Assembly (NCBI RefSeq): GCF_000969445.1
Contig: NZ_JZEY01000061.1
Location: forward strand, 1,041,501-1,105,500
From: Devosia chinhatensis
GTDB taxonomy: Bacteria; Pseudomonadota; Alphaproteobacteria; Rhizobiales; Devosiaceae
Direction: 5' to 3'
Length of the DNA: 64,000 nt
A model generated the notes under the pieces. It saw nothing but the letters and a program-made list of their open reading frames with translations. It was not told the origin of the DNA and did no database searches. The position numbers and the translations under genes are program-made. Below are positions 10,046 to 18,430 of the stretch, piece by piece (positions within the stretch are counted from its first letter, which is position 1; every line of letters begins with the position of its first letter).

Positions 10046-11299
10046 ATGGACGACGTCATCATTCTGGGCGCTGGCATTGTCGGGATCGCGACGGGCATCC
10101 ACCTGTTGCGGCGCGGGCGCAGCGTCACCCTTGTCGACAAGAGCGCGCCGGGCCGGGAAACCAGTTTCGGAAATGCCGGCATCATCCAGCGCGAAGGCGT
10201 GCGCCCCCATGCTTTCCCCCGCGACTTGCAGACCCTGTTGCAGGTGGGGCTGCACCTGTCCACGGCTGCCCGCTATGAACCGCTGGCGCTGCCCAAGCTG
10301 GCGCCACCGCTCTTGCGCTATTGGTGGGAATCGTCCCCCGACCATTATCGCAAGGTCGTGCAATCCTATGCGCCGCTGATCGGACGCTCCATCCTGACCC
10401 ACGACGATCTCATCAAGGCCGTGGGGCCAGAGGCGGACGCGCTGATTTCCCGCTATGGCTGGCATCTTGCCTTTCGCAGCCAGGACAAGTTCGAAAAGGA
10501 AATCCGCAAGGCCCAGGGCGACCACGAACAGTTCGGCATCGGCTACAAAGCGCTCGATTGGCCAGCGCTCAAGGCAGCCGAGCCCAATCTGCTGGGCAAG
10601 CTGGTCGGCGCCATCCACTGGACCGATCCCTGGACCGTGAAGGACCCCGGCGCGCTGGTGGGTCTTTACTTCGGCCTCTTCGAAAAGCTGGGCGGCACCT
10701 TCGTGCACGGCGCGGCCGACGGCTTGCGCCAGGACGGCGCGAATTGGATCACCCGGGTCGATGGGCAAGCCCTGCGCGCCCGGCAGGCCGTCATTGCGCT
10801 CGGCCCCTGGGCGCCCGATGTGCTCGAACCGCTGGGCTATCGCCTGCCGCTATTCGTCAAGCGCGGCTATCACATGCATTATGCCGCTGCCGATGACGCC
10901 GCTCTGCGTCACCTGCTGCTCGACCCCGAGGTCGGATATGCCATGGCACCCATGGCCGCGGGCATTCGCATCACCACCGGCGCCGAATTTTCGCTCCGCG
11001 ATGCCGCGCCGACACCCATCCAGCTGGCCAAGGCCGAAAAGGCGGCGCGCGAGCTTTTTCCGCTCGGTGCCCGGCTCGACCCCCAGCCGTGGAAGGGGGC
11101 GCGTCCCTGCACCCCCGACATGATGCCGATTATTTCCCAGGCTCCTGGCCATGCCGGGTTATATGTGGGCATCGGCCATGCCCATCACGGCTTTACGCTC
11201 GGGCCGGCAACCGGGGAGCTTCTCGCCCAGATGATGACGCACGAAGACACTGCCATCGACGTGCACCCCTTCCGCATGGGGCGGTTTCTGGGGGCCTGA
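10046..11299 (+). CDS. FAD-dependent oxidoreductase, D-amino-acid dehydrogenase (DadA) type
   Basis: 417 residues. The N-terminus DVIILGAGIVGIATGIHLLRRG is the dinucleotide-binding GxGxxG fold, followed by VDKSAPGRETSFGNAGII. SFGNAG is a hallmark of the DadA/DAO family. The C-terminal IGHAHHGFTLGPATGELLA is the second FAD contact. Family members deaminate D-amino acids or oxidise related secondary amines and feed electrons to the respiratory chain. No racemase or transporter is adjacent, so the substrate is open. GAGGG precedes the ATG. The gene is convergent with sco1. Confidence 0.88.
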   Translation: MDDVIILGAGIVGIATGIHLLRRGRSVTLVDKSAPGRETSFGNAGIIQREGVRPHAFPRDLQTLLQVGLHLSTAARYEPLALPKLAPPLLRYWWESSPDHYRKVVQSYAPLIGRSILTHDDLIKAVGPEADALISRYGWHLAFRSQDKFEKEIRKAQGDHEQFGIGYKALDWPALKAAEPNLLGKLVGAIHWTDPWTVKDPGALVGLYFGLFEKLGGTFVHGAADGLRQDGANWITRVDGQALRARQAVIALGPWAPDVLEPLGYRLPLFVKRGYHMHYAAADDAALRHLLLDPEVGYAMAPMAAGIRITTGAEFSLRDAAPTPIQLAKAEKAARELFPLGARLDPQPWKGARPCTPDMMPIISQAPGHAGLYVGIGHAHHGFTLGPATGELLAQMMTHEDTAIDVHPFRMGRFLGA

Positions 11300-11327
11300 G
11301 CCGCCAGGCCCGGCAGCGCCTGCGTGC

Positions 11328-11918
11328 CTAGCTTCCGATCAACCGGCGGAGCTTGGCGATCGCCGTGTCGCTGCTTTCGCGATAGGCTATAGTGCCCTGG
11401 AAGTCGCCATTGCGGTCGAGCAGGAACACCGAGGCGGTATGGTCCATGGTGTAATCGCCTCCTTCGAGCGGCACTTTTTCGTAATATACCGCCCAGGCCT
11501 TGGCGGCCTTTTCGACCTCTTCCGGCGAGCCGGTGAGGCCGGTCACATGGCTCGTCCACGACACGTAGTCGCCGATGATCTCGGCCGTGTCGCGCTCGGG
11601 GTCGACAGTGACGAAATAGGCCTTGAGGTCCCGGGCTTCAGCGCCCAGCCGGTCATACCAGCTCGTCATCTCGGCCAGCGAGGTGGGGCAGACTTCCGGG
11701 CAATGGGTAAAGCCGAAGAACAGCATGGACGGGCTGCCCGTGAGGCTGTCGCGGGTAAAGGTTTCCCCGTCCGCGGTTTGCAGCCGGTAATCCCCTTGCC
11801 CCAGCCCGGCCACCGAAGTGGGCCGGACCATTGTCGTATAGGCATAGAGCCCGGTGGCGGAGAGAGCCGCCACTGCCACGAGCGACCAGAGCGCCGTGCG
11901 CAGATGCAAAAGGCGCAT
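11328..11918 (-). CDS. Sco1/SenC-family copper chaperone
   Basis: 196 residues with one N-terminal membrane anchor (~8-30) and a periplasmic thioredoxin fold. The Cu ligands are visible: CPEVCP near residue 75 and a His in TMDHTASVFLLD. Sco proteins load or reduce the CuA site of cytochrome c oxidase subunit II. It is the last gene of a copper operon and begins 3 bp after the PCuAC stop codon. The pairing of PCuAC with Sco is a known functional pair for CuA assembly. Confidence 0.93.
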   Translation of the reverse strand: MRLLHLRTALWSLVAVAALSATGLYAYTTMVRPTSVAGLGQGDYRLQTADGETFTRDSLTGSPSMLFFGFTHCPEVCPTSLAEMTSWYDRLGAEARDLKAYFVTVDPERDTAEIIGDYVSWTSHVTGLTGSPEEVEKAAKAWAVYYEKVPLEGGDYTMDHTASVFLLDRNGDFQGTIAYRESSDTAIAKLRRLIGS

Positions 11919-11921
11919 TTG

Positions 11922-12446
11922 TTAGTGCCCCATGGCCTGCGACGCGGCCGTGCCGCCGGCCATCAGGTCCAGGGTGATTGTGCCCGCCTTCTCGAAAATG
12001 AGCGTCACCGGCACCGCGTCTCCCTCGGCAATAGCGGCGTTGAGGCCCATGAACATGAGGTGATAGCCGCCCGGCGCCAGCGACACGCTTTCACCGGCCG
12101 GGATCAGAAGGCCATCGGTAAGCTGGCGCATTTTCATCACATCGCCCTCCATGGCCATTTCGTGAATTTGGCCTTCCTTGGCGATGCCGGTTTCGACACC
12201 GACCAGGCGATCGTCCTCGGTGCCGGTATTGGTGATGGTCATGAAGCCGCCCGCCACCGGCGCATTGGGCAAGGTGGCGCGGGTGAAGGCACCTGAAATC
12301 TCGATCGCACCGATAGTGACCGGTGCTGCGTCCTGCAGGGGGGCGTCGGCATGGCTCGCAGTGGCCTGGGCCCAGGCGGGCAGGCCGGGCGCCAAGGCTG
12401 CGGCGGCAGCGAAGGTGAGGGCGACGGCGAAACGATATCGGGTCAT
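11922..12446 (-). CDS. periplasmic copper chaperone PCu(A)C
   Basis: 174 residues. A signal peptide (YRFAVALTFAAAAALAPGLPAWA) precedes a DUF461/PCuAC domain. The copper motif H(M)x10Mx21HxM is present as IHEMAMEGDVMKMRQL, then GGYHLMFMGL. PCuAC delivers Cu(I) to CuA of cytochrome oxidase together with Sco. The ATG at 12446 is chosen because GAAAGGACAG sits just upstream; the longer frame would need a TTG at 12461. It starts 11 bp after the CopC-CopD stop and is followed immediately by sco1. Confidence 0.92.
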   Translation of the reverse strand: MTRYRFAVALTFAAAAALAPGLPAWAQATASHADAPLQDAAPVTIGAIEISGAFTRATLPNAPVAGGFMTITNTGTEDDRLVGVETGIAKEGQIHEMAMEGDVMKMRQLTDGLLIPAGESVSLAPGGYHLMFMGLNAAIAEGDAVPVTLIFEKAGTITLDLMAGGTAASQAMGH

Positions 12447-12457
12447 GGTCTGTCCTT

Positions 12458-14047
12458 TCAAGGCAGAATAATCTGGGTGCGGACACGCGCCAGCGTGAAC
12501 CGATCCAGGCGCAAATCAAGAGTGAAATCCCAGGGTCCCGGGAGCGGAATGGTTTGCCCCTCGACGCGCCAGAGCCCGTCACGGAGCGTTGCAGGCACCT
12601 TGATCGGTTCGATTCCCAGTTCCGGTGCCGACAGGGTCAATTCGACAGTCAAGGGTTCGACCGGGGCGCCGAGGAGGTCGGTGAGGCCGATATCGATGGC
12701 GACAGGGCCGGCGCGGCCCGGCGTGATCACGAGGTCAGCCATGACCTCTTGATCCATGGCATGCGCATAAAGCGGGGCTGACGCCTCTTCGGCCGAAACT
12801 GCCGCCGCTGCGATGGCACGCGGCGGCGGGGTAAACCGCCAGCCCGCGGCAAGCGCGAAGATAATAAGGACCAGCCCGATCTCGAGAAGGATGGCCTTGC
12901 GCAATTGGCCGCGCGCCCGAATTGTGCCCTCAAGCGCGGGATGGGTCAGGCGGAAGCGGTTCCACACCGCCAGACCCAGAAGCGCGATCATCAGGCCCAG
13001 CTTGGCCGCAAGAATGACGCCATAAGGGGCAAGCCAGGCCGGGCCGGGCGGCCCCATCTGGACAGCGGCCAGCACCCCGCCCGAAATCAGGATCGGCGCG
13101 ACGGCAAAGGGGATGAAGCGCGAGAATTGCCGCAGCGCCCGGTCAGCCGCATGGCTTTGTTCGCGCAGCCAGATCGAGAGCGGCAACAGCGCGCCGATCC
13201 AGAACAGGATGCCGGCAATATGAAGGACTACTGCAATGCGGGTCAGCCATTGCGGCTCGGCAGCTCCGGCATGGCCGCTCAGCGCCAGCGCCAGCGCAGC
13301 CAGTCCCCAGCCGATCAGGGCCAGGACGCGAAAGCGATGGAGCGAGATCAGACCAAACAGCAGCGCCGCAACCAGCAGCATCGTCGTCAGGCCATAGCGC
13401 GTGGCATAGCCCGTCACCCAGGCATCGGGCGAGAACAAGCCCATGGGGGTCACGCCCAGCGCATCGGCGCCGTGAAGGCCAAGACTGACGGGTGCCACGA
13501 CGAGGCCGAGAAGATTGACTGCGCCAGCCAGCCTGCGGGCTTGATCCGGCAAGGGCGCGGCAAGGGCAAAGATTGCCGTGCCCAGCCCCAGAAACAGGGT
13601 CGCGAACAAGGCAGTCTTGCTGGCCCAGAGCAGGATGCTGGTGGCGAGCGAGGCGGCGGCAATGTCCGGAACCGTTCCGCTCTGGCTGCCGATGGAAAAG
13701 ACCACGGACCCAGCGACCGGGTGGGCATCGACCGACACCACCCGCCAGCTGAGGACATGCGTGCCTTCGTCGACTTCGGCCGGCAGAGGCACGACGACCG
13801 TCTCTCCGCCCATGGTCGTGGCGGTCAGGTCAAGACTGTCGCCGCCGGGGCCGATCAGGGTGATGACCAGCGGGCTGACCGGCTCGTTGAAGACGAGGCT
13901 GACCTCTGCGGGTGCCTGTGCGAGCATGGCATTGGCCGCAGGCACGCTCGAGAGCATCTGTGCATGCGCCAGCACCGGCACCGCGCCGGCCAGCATGAAG
14001 GCCAGGGCGAACAGAGGCGCGACAAGGCGGGCGACGACGGCAATCAT
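12458..14047 (-). CDS. CopC-CopD fusion copper resistance/import protein
   Basis: 529 residues. A signal peptide ends at PVLAHAQMLSSVPA, leaving an N-terminal His as expected for the CopC Cu site; the partner Asp/His is in VDAHPVAGSVVFSIG. After ~residue 140 come about eight membrane segments of a CopD domain, then a periplasmic tail. CopC-CopD fusions (YcnJ type) are thought to move copper across the inner membrane. AGGAGA lies upstream of the ATG. It is the third gene of the copper operon, and a GC hairpin separates it from the DUF1775 gene. Confidence 0.9.
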   Translation of the reverse strand: MIAVVARLVAPLFALAFMLAGAVPVLAHAQMLSSVPAANAMLAQAPAEVSLVFNEPVSPLVITLIGPGGDSLDLTATTMGGETVVVPLPAEVDEGTHVLSWRVVSVDAHPVAGSVVFSIGSQSGTVPDIAAASLATSILLWASKTALFATLFLGLGTAIFALAAPLPDQARRLAGAVNLLGLVVAPVSLGLHGADALGVTPMGLFSPDAWVTGYATRYGLTTMLLVAALLFGLISLHRFRVLALIGWGLAALALALSGHAGAAEPQWLTRIAVVLHIAGILFWIGALLPLSIWLREQSHAADRALRQFSRFIPFAVAPILISGGVLAAVQMGPPGPAWLAPYGVILAAKLGLMIALLGLAVWNRFRLTHPALEGTIRARGQLRKAILLEIGLVLIIFALAAGWRFTPPPRAIAAAAVSAEEASAPLYAHAMDQEVMADLVITPGRAGPVAIDIGLTDLLGAPVEPLTVELTLSAPELGIEPIKVPATLRDGLWRVEGQTIPLPGPWDFTLDLRLDRFTLARVRTQIILP

Positions 14048-14075
14048 CGGCTTCTCCTGTGCTCAAGGGGCGTGC

Positions 14076-14099
14076 GGGCGGGGCGCAGCGGCCCCGCCC
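14076..14099 (-). other. intercistronic GC hairpin
   Basis: A perfect 9-bp stem (GGGCGGGGC / GCCCCGCCC) with a 6-nt loop lies between the DUF1775 and copCD genes. It lacks a T-run, so it is more likely an mRNA stability or attenuation element than a terminator. Confidence 0.55.
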
Positions 14100-14109
14100 T
14101 GACCGGGTC

Positions 14110-14631
14110 CTAGTGACCGGCGCCGCTCGCGGCAGGGACCAGAGTCAGGCTGGGTGCGGGCATGTCGCCGGTTTCGTCGGTGTCGATCCAGGCTTCCTCG
14201 CCATTGGCGCATTCCTGGATGGCCGGGAAGTAGAATTTCCCTGGCTCGAGCGTGTCGGCAAAGGTGCCCCGGAAGACGAATTCGTCATACCATTCGTTGG
14301 GCAAATTGCCGTTGGACCAGACGATTTCCTTGACGCCCTCGGCCACCTCCGTGCCGTGGTTGAGATAGGTGTTCTGATAGGGGCCGGTGACGGTTTCGAG
14401 GTCCCAGCCGGCCTTGGGCATCGGCTTGACCGAGAAGAAGCCCTCGGGGATCTGGATGCGGACGGTATGGGTGGCTTCGGTGCCGCAGCCATGGGGTACC
14501 CGCAGCACGGCCTTGAAGCCGGAGCCGATCGCGGCCTCCTGGACTTCGAGCGTGGCATGGGCAAAGGCCGGGGCAGCCAAGGCAAAGAGGGTGGTTGCGG
14601 CCAGTGTGGCGCGGGCAAAAGTGCGGATCAT
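14110..14631 (-). CDS. YcnI/DUF1775 periplasmic copper-binding protein
   Basis: 173 residues. The signal peptide is cleaved at AAPAFA-HATLEV, exposing an N-terminal His, the mono-histidine copper site described for YcnI. Other DUF1775 marks are VPHGCGTEATHTVRIQIPEG, KAGWDLE and the conserved Trp in EIVWSNGNLPNEWYDEF. YcnI is thought to chaperone copper in partnership with CopC-CopD/YcnJ, encoded next in this operon. The ATG at 14631 gives the complete signal peptide. Confidence 0.92.
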   Translation of the reverse strand: MIRTFARATLAATTLFALAAPAFAHATLEVQEAAIGSGFKAVLRVPHGCGTEATHTVRIQIPEGFFSVKPMPKAGWDLETVTGPYQNTYLNHGTEVAEGVKEIVWSNGNLPNEWYDEFVFRGTFADTLEPGKFYFPAIQECANGEEAWIDTDETGDMPAPSLTLVPAASGAGH

Positions 14632-14687
14632 CGGATGATCTCCAGTCAAAAAGGGTCTGATAGGCGGCATGCCGCCAGGAAAATGAA

Positions 14688-15077
14688 TCAGACCGTGACG
14701 GGAGGCGCGCGCGATTGCCCGAAATGATCGGGTCGCACGCTCTTCTGCGCCGGGGGCGCCTGCGCAAAATGGATGATGTCGGCGGTGGTGGGGACCTCGA
14801 CGACGAGGGCCGGCGGCAGGATTGCGGCCAGCTGCTGCTTGGCGATGCCCATGGCCGGGCAGGTAAGGGCCGCAGCGGAAGCCGGATCGCCATTCTCGTC
14901 CTGCGCCATGGGCTGGCAGACCGACCAGGCATCGAGCGTCGAATAGCCGATGGCGTTGAGATCGCGCTGCAATCCCGCGGCCTGATGCAGCGGCAACAGC
15001 AACGTCAGCACATAGATGGCCAGAACCGCAAAAGCGGCTCCCATCTCGCGCATCATTGTCCGCCGGCTGTTGTTCAT
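14688..15077 (-). CDS. DUF2946-like protein, first gene of copper operon
   Basis: 129 residues. One N-terminal hydrophobic segment (FAVLAIYVLTLLLPLHQAAG) is followed by a short exported region with two Cys (SVCQPMAQ and LTCPAMGI) and a Pro-rich end. Size, topology and the Cys pattern fit DUF2946, small proteins often beside copper or outer-membrane metal transport genes. The family call is moderate. GAGGAG precedes the ATG at 15077. As the promoter-proximal gene it faces mbfA across ~160 bp containing two ICE boxes. Confidence 0.7.
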   Translation of the reverse strand: MNNSRRTMMREMGAAFAVLAIYVLTLLLPLHQAAGLQRDLNAIGYSTLDAWSVCQPMAQDENGDPASAAALTCPAMGIAKQQLAAILPPALVVEVPTTADIIHFAQAPPAQKSVRPDHFGQSRAPPVTV

Positions 15078-15186
15078 CGGGCTCCTCGTCCTCTGGCCAA
15101 TAGCCCGACGCGCACCGACCCACAAGCGCCAACCACGCCATGGGCTGCACCCAAAGTGTCGCAGCACAGATTCTCATTGCACCTAA

Positions 15187-15203
15187 CTTAGAATCGTTCT
15201 AAG
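15187..15203. promoter_or_regulatory. Irr/ICE box 1
   Basis: CTTAGAATCGTTCTAAG is a perfect 7-bp inverted repeat with a 3-bp centre. It matches the iron-control element of Rhizobiales Irr (TTTAGAA-N3-TTCTAAA). It lies 36 bp upstream of the mbfA ATG. Confidence 0.85.
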
Positions 15204-15208
15204 CATTG

Positions 15209-15225
15209 TTTGGAATCATTCTAAA
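15209..15225. promoter_or_regulatory. Irr/ICE box 2
   Basis: TTTGGAATCATTCTAAA has arms TTTGGAA/TTCTAAA with one mismatch. Its centre is 22 bp from that of box 1, about two helical turns, so both faces align. It ends 13 bp before the mbfA ATG and overlaps an upstream TTG that would extend the frame, arguing against that start. Confidence 0.85.
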
Positions 15226-15238
15226 GTTCGAGGCTGCC

Positions 15239-16219
15239 ATGCTGCGTCTCTGGCCCGATAATCGCCGCGATTTCTCGACCCTTTCCGAGCGCGAAATTCT
15301 GTCGCTGGCTATTGCCGCCGAAGAGGAAGACGGGCGCATCTATTCCGAATATGCCACCCGCCTGGGCGAGACCTATCCCGGCAGCGCCGCCCTGTTCGAG
15401 GGCATGGCAGCCGAGGAGGACGAACACCGCCGGCGCCTGCTCGATCTCTACGTACTGCGCTTCGGCACCCATCTGGTGCCGATCCGGCGCGAACATGTGC
15501 GCGGCTTTCTCACCCGCAAGCCGCTCTGGCTGCAAAAGACGCTGACGCTCGACCAGGCGCGCCAACAGGTCTGGGAGATGGAAGAAGGCGCCTATCGGTT
15601 CTATCTCGCCGCTGCCGCTCTCGTGACCGACGCGCCCATCCGCAAGCTTCTGGGCGATCTAGCCGCAGCCGAAAAAGGGCACGCCCGTCGCGCTGACCAG
15701 ATCGACGAGACGGTTCTCGGCCGGCCTGGCCGCGAGCGGGAAGCCAGTGAAGCGCATCGCCAGTTTGTCCTGACCTATGTCCAGCCGGGACTGGCCGGGC
15801 TGATGGACGGTTCAGTCTCGACCCTGGCGCCGGTTTTCGCCGCTGCCTTTGCCACCGGCGATACGCACCAGACCTTTCTCGTGGGCCTCGCCGCCGCCGT
15901 GGGTGCGGGCATTTCCATGGGCTTTACCGAAGCTGCCTCTGACGATGGCCGGCTGACCGGACGGGGCTCGCCGATTCGCCGGGGCCTGGCTGCCGGCATC
16001 ATGACAACCATTGGCGGTCTGGGACACGCCTTGCCCTACCTGATCGCCGATTTCCGGGTCGCGACCGGCGTCGCCGTCTTCGTTGTGCTGGTCGAACTCT
16101 GGGCCATTGCCTTCATTCAGCAGCGCTACATGCAAACCCCGTTCTGGCGTGCCGCTTTGCAGGTGGTCCTGGGCGGCGCCCTGGTCTTTGCCGCCGGCAT
16201 CCTGATCGGCAGTGCCTGA
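15239..16219 (+). CDS. mbfA: membrane-bound ferritin MbfA (ferritin-like + VIT/CCC1 domain)
   Basis: 326 residues. The N-terminal half is ferritin/erythrin-like with diiron Glu/His motifs: AAEEEDGRIY, MAAEEDEHRRRLL, MEEGAYRFY and AAEKGHARRAD. The C-terminal half (from ~165) is a VIT1/CCC1-type membrane domain with about five segments (AGISMGFTEAASDDG is the conserved first helix). MbfA exports iron and protects from iron and peroxide stress in Bradyrhizobium and Agrobacterium, where Irr represses it under low iron. Two ICE boxes directly upstream fit that control. The ATG at 15239 (GAGG upstream) is chosen over the TTG at 15206 lying at the operator. Confidence 0.95.
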   Translation: MLRLWPDNRRDFSTLSEREILSLAIAAEEEDGRIYSEYATRLGETYPGSAALFEGMAAEEDEHRRRLLDLYVLRFGTHLVPIRREHVRGFLTRKPLWLQKTLTLDQARQQVWEMEEGAYRFYLAAAALVTDAPIRKLLGDLAAAEKGHARRADQIDETVLGRPGREREASEAHRQFVLTYVQPGLAGLMDGSVSTLAPVFAAAFATGDTHQTFLVGLAAAVGAGISMGFTEAASDDGRLTGRGSPIRRGLAAGIMTTIGGLGHALPYLIADFRVATGVAVFVVLVELWAIAFIQQRYMQTPFWRAALQVVLGGALVFAAGILIGSA

Positions 16220-16259
16220 AGACTGGCTGCGCGCGCCGTGTTCCCCTATATCGTCACCC

Positions 16260-17063
16260 ATGGAAGTACAACGTTTCACGGCCAGCGATGGCACGCCGCT
16301 CGTCTATTGGGATGTTGGCGCGCGCGATGGTGTCCCTCTGGTCCTCTGCCATGGACTGGGCGCGGGCGCCGAGCAGTTTACCCTCGATGCTCGGTTTTTC
16401 GCCCAGCATGGGTTTCGCGTCATCGCGCCTGATCTGCGTGGCCACGGCGCCTCTGGCGTTCCCCAAACCGGCGCTGACGCGGGCTACGGCCTCGAAAGGC
16501 TGGCGCAGGACCAGATTGACATGCTCGACCATGCTGGGATCGACCGCGCACATTGGGTGGGCAATTCCCTGGGCGGCATTATCGGCCTGACCCTGGTCGC
16601 CAGCCATTCGGGGCGTTTTGCCTCGCTATCTCTCTTCGGAACGGCGCTGGCGCTGAGCCTGCCGCGATGGACCGCCGCGTTCATGCCCGCGATCGATCGT
16701 TTCCCCGGGCGGGGCCCGATGGCGCGGATGACAGCGTGGTCGACCACACGCAACCGCGCGGCGCGGCCCTTGGTCGAGGCCCTGCTCAATCGCTATGACG
16801 GCGCTGCCGTCACGGCCATGATCGGCCATATCACCCGCTATGATCTGCTTGCAGCGGCGCGGGCCTGGGCCGGGCCCGGCCTGGTTATGGTGGGCGGGCG
16901 AGACAGGGCAGTGAACCGCGCACTGCTCGGCCAGCTCGAGACACTGCGCCGACGCCCCAATTGGCGCATCGTCGACCTGCCCGAGGGCGGCCATTGCGCC
17001 AATCTCGATGCGACGGACCTTTGGCGGGCAACGTTGCTGGCCTTCTGGCACGATTGCCCTTAG
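16260..17063 (+). CDS. alpha/beta hydrolase
   Basis: 267 residues with HGLGAGAEQF (oxyanion region, ~36), VGNSLGGIIGL (Ser nucleophile ~98), Asp in VGGRDRAVN and His in EGGHCANLD. The layout resembles 3-oxoadipate enol-lactonase-like esterases, but no aromatic-degradation genes are near, so no substrate is proposed. The start at 16260 is the first Met of the fold; the longer frame begins inside the mbfA end. Its 3' end overlaps the convergent DUF2306 gene by 4 bp. Confidence 0.85.
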   Translation: MEVQRFTASDGTPLVYWDVGARDGVPLVLCHGLGAGAEQFTLDARFFAQHGFRVIAPDLRGHGASGVPQTGADAGYGLERLAQDQIDMLDHAGIDRAHWVGNSLGGIIGLTLVASHSGRFASLSLFGTALALSLPRWTAAFMPAIDRFPGRGPMARMTAWSTTRNRAARPLVEALLNRYDGAAVTAMIGHITRYDLLAAARAWAGPGLVMVGGRDRAVNRALLGQLETLRRRPNWRIVDLPEGGHCANLDATDLWRATLLAFWHDCP

Positions 17064-17575
17064 GCCGGGCGAGGCCGGCGGAAGTGGCCGCTGGCGCGCC
17101 GCACCAGCCATACGAGAGCGGCGCCGAAGATGATGCTGGTGGCGAGGAACGCCGCGCTGGCCAGCGGTGAACCGCCATCCGGACCGAACACCACTTTATT
17201 CATGATCCGCCCGGGCATGAAGGTGAACCAGCCGGCGATCACCAGCGCGCCGAGATAGAGCGATTGCATAACCGCCATATGCGCCCTGATATTGCGGCGC
17301 CTGGCATAAAGGATACCCAGCCAGAGGCTTCCCAGGGTCAAGAGGGACAGGAGGTGGATCGGCGAGAACAGGCCGAACGTTCGCGTCTGCCAGATGAACA
17401 GCGAACTCAGCGCCGTAACGAGCATGAGGATCACCCAGAAGCGCCCGAGCCGACGATGCGGGCCATCGCCCTTGCGCCGGAACAGGACGATGCCACCCAG
17501 CACAAAGGCGCCCATGGCGGCAAAGGCATGGATCTGGATAGTGGGCGAGGCGCTGAGCAGCGGTTCGAGAGACAT
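17060..17575 (-). CDS. DUF2306 family membrane protein
   Basis: 171 residues with four to five predicted membrane segments (IHAFAAMGAFVLGGIVLF; RFWVILMLVTALSSLFIW; IHLLSLLTLGSLWLGILY; HMAVMQSLYLGALVIAGWF; AAFLATSIIFGAALVWLV). Conserved His/Arg occur in IHAFAA, HRRLGRFW and RRNIRAHMAVM, as in DUF2306 (PF10067), a small family of unknown function. The gene is divergent from the LytTR regulator and convergent with the preceding hydrolase. Confidence 0.75.
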   Translation of the reverse strand: MSLEPLLSASPTIQIHAFAAMGAFVLGGIVLFRRKGDGPHRRLGRFWVILMLVTALSSLFIWQTRTFGLFSPIHLLSLLTLGSLWLGILYARRRNIRAHMAVMQSLYLGALVIAGWFTFMPGRIMNKVVFGPDGGSPLASAAFLATSIIFGAALVWLVRRASGHFRRPRPA

Positions 17576-17662
17576 TGGCGGGCTCCGTTGGTCTTGTACT
17601 GCCCAGCTTTCGCACTAGAGTACCGCGCGCAAATCCTTCTTCGCCAAAGGCCCCCTGCTTTC

Positions 17663-18430
17663 GTGAACACCCAATCCATGCATTTGGCGCTTCGTGAACT
17701 GCAGGACCTGGCGCGCCGTCCGCAGGCCTGGATCGTGCTCGCGGCCACCGGGTTGATCATGGGCATGGTCGGCCCGTTCGGCACGTTCGACATGCCCGTC
17801 GTGCCGCGCCTTGCCTATTGGCTGACCGTGGTGACGGGAACGACGGCGCTCTGCCTGCTGATCGAGCGCTGGGTATTTCATGCCATCGGCGGGCGCCTGC
17901 CTGACCTCGTGGCGGTCCTTGTCGGCGGTGCGCTGGCCGGCCTGCCCATTGCCCTCTGCGTCTGGATTTTCAACCGGATGGTCTTCGGCACGGGAACCGA
18001 AGCGATGAGCCTCTGGGCGCTTTTGGCCTATACGATCCCCATTGCGGCCCTCGTCACCAGCGCGGTGCATGTTCTCGTCCGCAGCGACGATGTGGAAGGC
18101 CTGCCAGATGGCGCCGCGCCGGCCCTCCTAGATCGTCTGCCGCTTCCGCAGCGCGGGCGACTTCTCCATATCGCCGTCTCCGACCATTATGTCGATGTGA
18201 CCACCGACAGGGGCACGACGCTGGTGCTGATGCGGCTTTCCGACGCCATCCGCGAGACGGCCCCGATCAGGGGTCTTCAGGTGCATCGCTCGCATTGGGT
18301 GGCGCTCGATGCGGTCCGGCGCGGACGCAGGATCGGGGGCAAGCCGGTACTCGAACTCGAAACCGGGGTGCTCGTGCCGGTCAGCCGCACCTTCCTGCCC
18401 GCCGTCAGGGATGCGGGATTGCTGGTTTAG
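17663..18430 (+). CDS. membrane-anchored LytTR-family DNA-binding regulator
   Basis: About 255 residues. The N-terminal half has four hydrophobic segments (WIVLAATGLIMGMVGPFG; LAYWLTVVTGTTALCLLI; LVAVLVGGALAGLPIALCVW; LLAYTIPIAALVTSAVHVL). The C-terminal ~100 residues form a LytTR domain (LLHIAVSDHYVDVTTDRGTTLVLMRLSDAIRE, then VHRSHWVALDAVR). Membrane-linked LytTR regulators are a known alphaproteobacterial class. The start is GTG at 17663 or ATG at 17678; neither has a good Shine-Dalgarno. The 3' end overlaps the convergent LysR gene by 26 bp. Confidence 0.85.
   Translation: MNTQSMHLALRELQDLARRPQAWIVLAATGLIMGMVGPFGTFDMPVVPRLAYWLTVVTGTTALCLLIERWVFHAIGGRLPDLVAVLVGGALAGLPIALCVWIFNRMVFGTGTEAMSLWALLAYTIPIAALVTSAVHVLVRSDDVEGLPDGAAPALLDRLPLPQRGRLLHIAVSDHYVDVTTDRGTTLVLMRLSDAIRETAPIRGLQVHRSHWVALDAVRRGRRIGGKPVLELETGVLVPVSRTFLPAVRDAGLLV

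Noticed and set aside
12905..14113. 402-codon plus-strand frame opposite copCD
   Set aside because: The product is Arg/Gln/Gly-rich with no membrane or domain pattern; CopC and CopD motifs are on the minus strand.
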